A program made the position numbers and the translations under genes. DNA of 64,000 nt from Isoetes taiwanensis (taxonomy: Eukaryota; Streptophyta; Lycopodiopsida; Isoetales; Isoetaceae), in NCBI GenBank assembly GCA_021234155.1, contig JAJEKV010000110.1, positions 372,187-436,186 on the forward strand, in the 5' to 3' direction. The notes under the pieces were generated by a model. It searched no databases. It was given only the letters and a program-made list of their open reading frames with translations, and was not told the origin of the DNA. Position 1 is the stretch's first letter. Each line of letters begins with the position of its first letter. Below, piece after piece: positions 62,449-64,000 of the stretch.

Positions 62449-64000
62449 AGAGTATTAAGTCTTGGGAGGCCTAAAAAGGCCTAAAGACAATCAATATGCA
62501 TAATCATAAAAGAGCAAATGAGTCACCGGTATCCTCATCTTGCTCAAGCTCACCATCATTATATCATCTTCTTCAAGAAGACTATTCAACCTTTTCAAGC
62601 AATTCTCTCTATCTTCGAGAAGATCTAGTAAATAGCCCCGATTTTCTCCCCTTCATGGTAAAGAAAGTCCGAAGATCATCGCTTCAATACCATGTTGAGC
62701 GCATAACAAAGCGTATGCCCACATCTAAGTAATGTATGCTCCCTCGTCTTCCACTTGTTCTTCACCACAAACTTTGCAATGTCTTCGGATCTTGGTACAA
62801 TTTTGTCCCCCATCTCCGTTTCCACTCCAGGATGATGTGAACTAAAGGCGGATTACATGTCGCATGTCTTTTCTTGATGGAGATATTATCATCCAGTATT
62901 GAGCCACCTTTAAACCGAGGGATTCATATTACGCCTATATAAGATCATTTTGTCTTAGGTTGTAACCACATCTTCCCCTGCGGACCTTATCATAACCCAT
63001 TGTCTCAAGTTTGTCTCCAACAAAGCCTCTTCCCCTTCGGATATCCATCTCCCAAACCAATTAATGACATCATGAAACCATCCTTATCTCTGGCGGCTAT
63101 CAAAGCCTTGCCAAAGGGGCCATTATTATCCATATGAAACATCTTTTTCAAAGCGAATACATCTTACCATAGCCTCTCCTTCCATGGGTAATAGACCACA
63201 TTAGGGTTAGCATCATGGGGGTTTGAGATTTGATCCCTAGCTCAAGCCTTATAAATTTCTTTAGAATTTTGTTCAAGATCCTTACAATCCATGTGAAATA
63301 GTGGATCCCGAGATCTCCTTTGCCATATAATGCCCACACTTTGTACTAGCGATTCAAACAATCTTTTTTAAGTGTCCATGACCATAAATTAGCCTCTCTA
63401 CACAAGACTGCATGGTAAAAAGAGCCTTGTGGCTTCCATCAATCTACGGGGGCAATGCAAAATTATTCCATCTATGGTTCCTATGGAAAATCAGCCCTAA
63501 ATATTTATAAAAGTCACAAGGACTCACCAACTTATCTTTTATATTTGAATGAACATTCTGTTTGGCGGCTCCCTCTTGTCATAATATTCGTTTTCCCCAG
63601 TTTACCTCCATCCCGGTAGTGTCGTGAGAATCGAACTAGCCCATCAAATGTCTCTGCATGGATTCGGGGAGGCGAGCAAAGATAACTACATCATCGCGTA
63701 ATACATCAACAAAGCACCATAGTAATCATGTAACAACCCAGATGCGGACAATTTATTAGGTGTAGCCATGATTCAAGGCCATCAATAAATAATCCGAACA
63801 AAGGGTGGGGGACAATGGGCAGCCTTGTTTAACTCCAATATTCTTTGTCAATATATTAGGGTTCTCGATGATAATGGGAAGGACAAAGCGTACTAACACT
63901 TTTAGTATAATATCATGCTGCTTCTGTAATGATTTCGGTATCGTAGCTTATCCATTCTATCCATAAGGCTGAAATCTAGGCACTTTGTCAAAAGCCTTCT
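62449..64000 (-). mobile_element. LINE E, partial, running off the window
   Basis: 3' end at the GA run. Decayed C-terminus (SSHHPGVETEMGD then HCKVCGEEQVEDE, 62740-62850), a decayed palm region near 63660-63700 (DDVVIFARLPESMQRH), and NIGVKQGCPLSPTL near 63810-63835. Same family as LINES A and C. Its 5' part lies beyond 64000. Confidence 0.7.

Overview
The window looks like nuclear DNA of a land plant, most plausibly a fern or another seed-free vascular plant; this lineage call is inference. The reasons are GT-AG introns, one intact multi-exon plant cysteine oxidase (PCO) gene, a ubiquitin-protease (UBP) relic, and a very high load of nested transposons. No rRNA, tRNA or CRISPR array was recognised.

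Layout: 1-4.9 kb holds a frameshifted DDE transposase-like pseudogene with palindromic GC-rich repeats at its 5' side, then two tandemly duplicated tiny ORFs. 5.0-6.2 kb is a long foldback element and 6.3-6.9 kb is short tandem repeats. 7.0-8.0 kb is the UBP relic with a broken catalytic box, and 8.8-10.2 kb is the intact six-exon PCO gene, both on the minus strand. 10.8-11.1 kb has short repeats and a near-perfect hairpin.

12.0-24.5 kb is a degenerate plus-strand L1-like LINE. It is interrupted exactly at its ORF1 stop codon by the most interesting object here: an 8,972-bp element (13393-22364) with 34-bp terminal inverted repeats and a 4-bp AATA target duplication. It carries two divergent intron-containing genes: a minus-strand DUF7869-like DDE transposase, and a plus-strand protein joining a ParB-like domain to a beta-class (N4-cytosine/N6-adenine type) DNA methyltransferase. 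About 20 copies of the palindrome CTATGCGCGCATAG or close variants lie in its introns, spacers and the shared promoter region, and none was found in exons. My reading is a transposon that brings its own methyltransferase and a palindrome that its proteins may bind or modify. Both genes contain lesions, so this copy is probably non-autonomous, or the assembly has homopolymer errors.

24.5-27.7 kb is AT-rich with no recognised gene. 27.7-36.1 kb and 60.2-64 kb are endonuclease/reverse-transcriptase LINEs arranged head to tail, with TC/GA microsatellites at their junctions. One of these LINEs is split by a 24,087-bp CACTA (En/Spm) transposon (36094-60180, TSD AAA). The CACTA contains a decayed TNP2 transposase, blocks of a CGTCGTTCAACGGCG-like subterminal motif, a GAA microsatellite, an array of about 1.09-kb tandem repeats (43.5-51.3 kb), and five copies of a hairpin family whose stems change sequence but still pair.

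Insertion order inferred from nesting: the LINEs came first; the methyltransferase transposon and the CACTA came later; a small poly(A) retroposon then landed inside the right end of the methyltransferase transposon.
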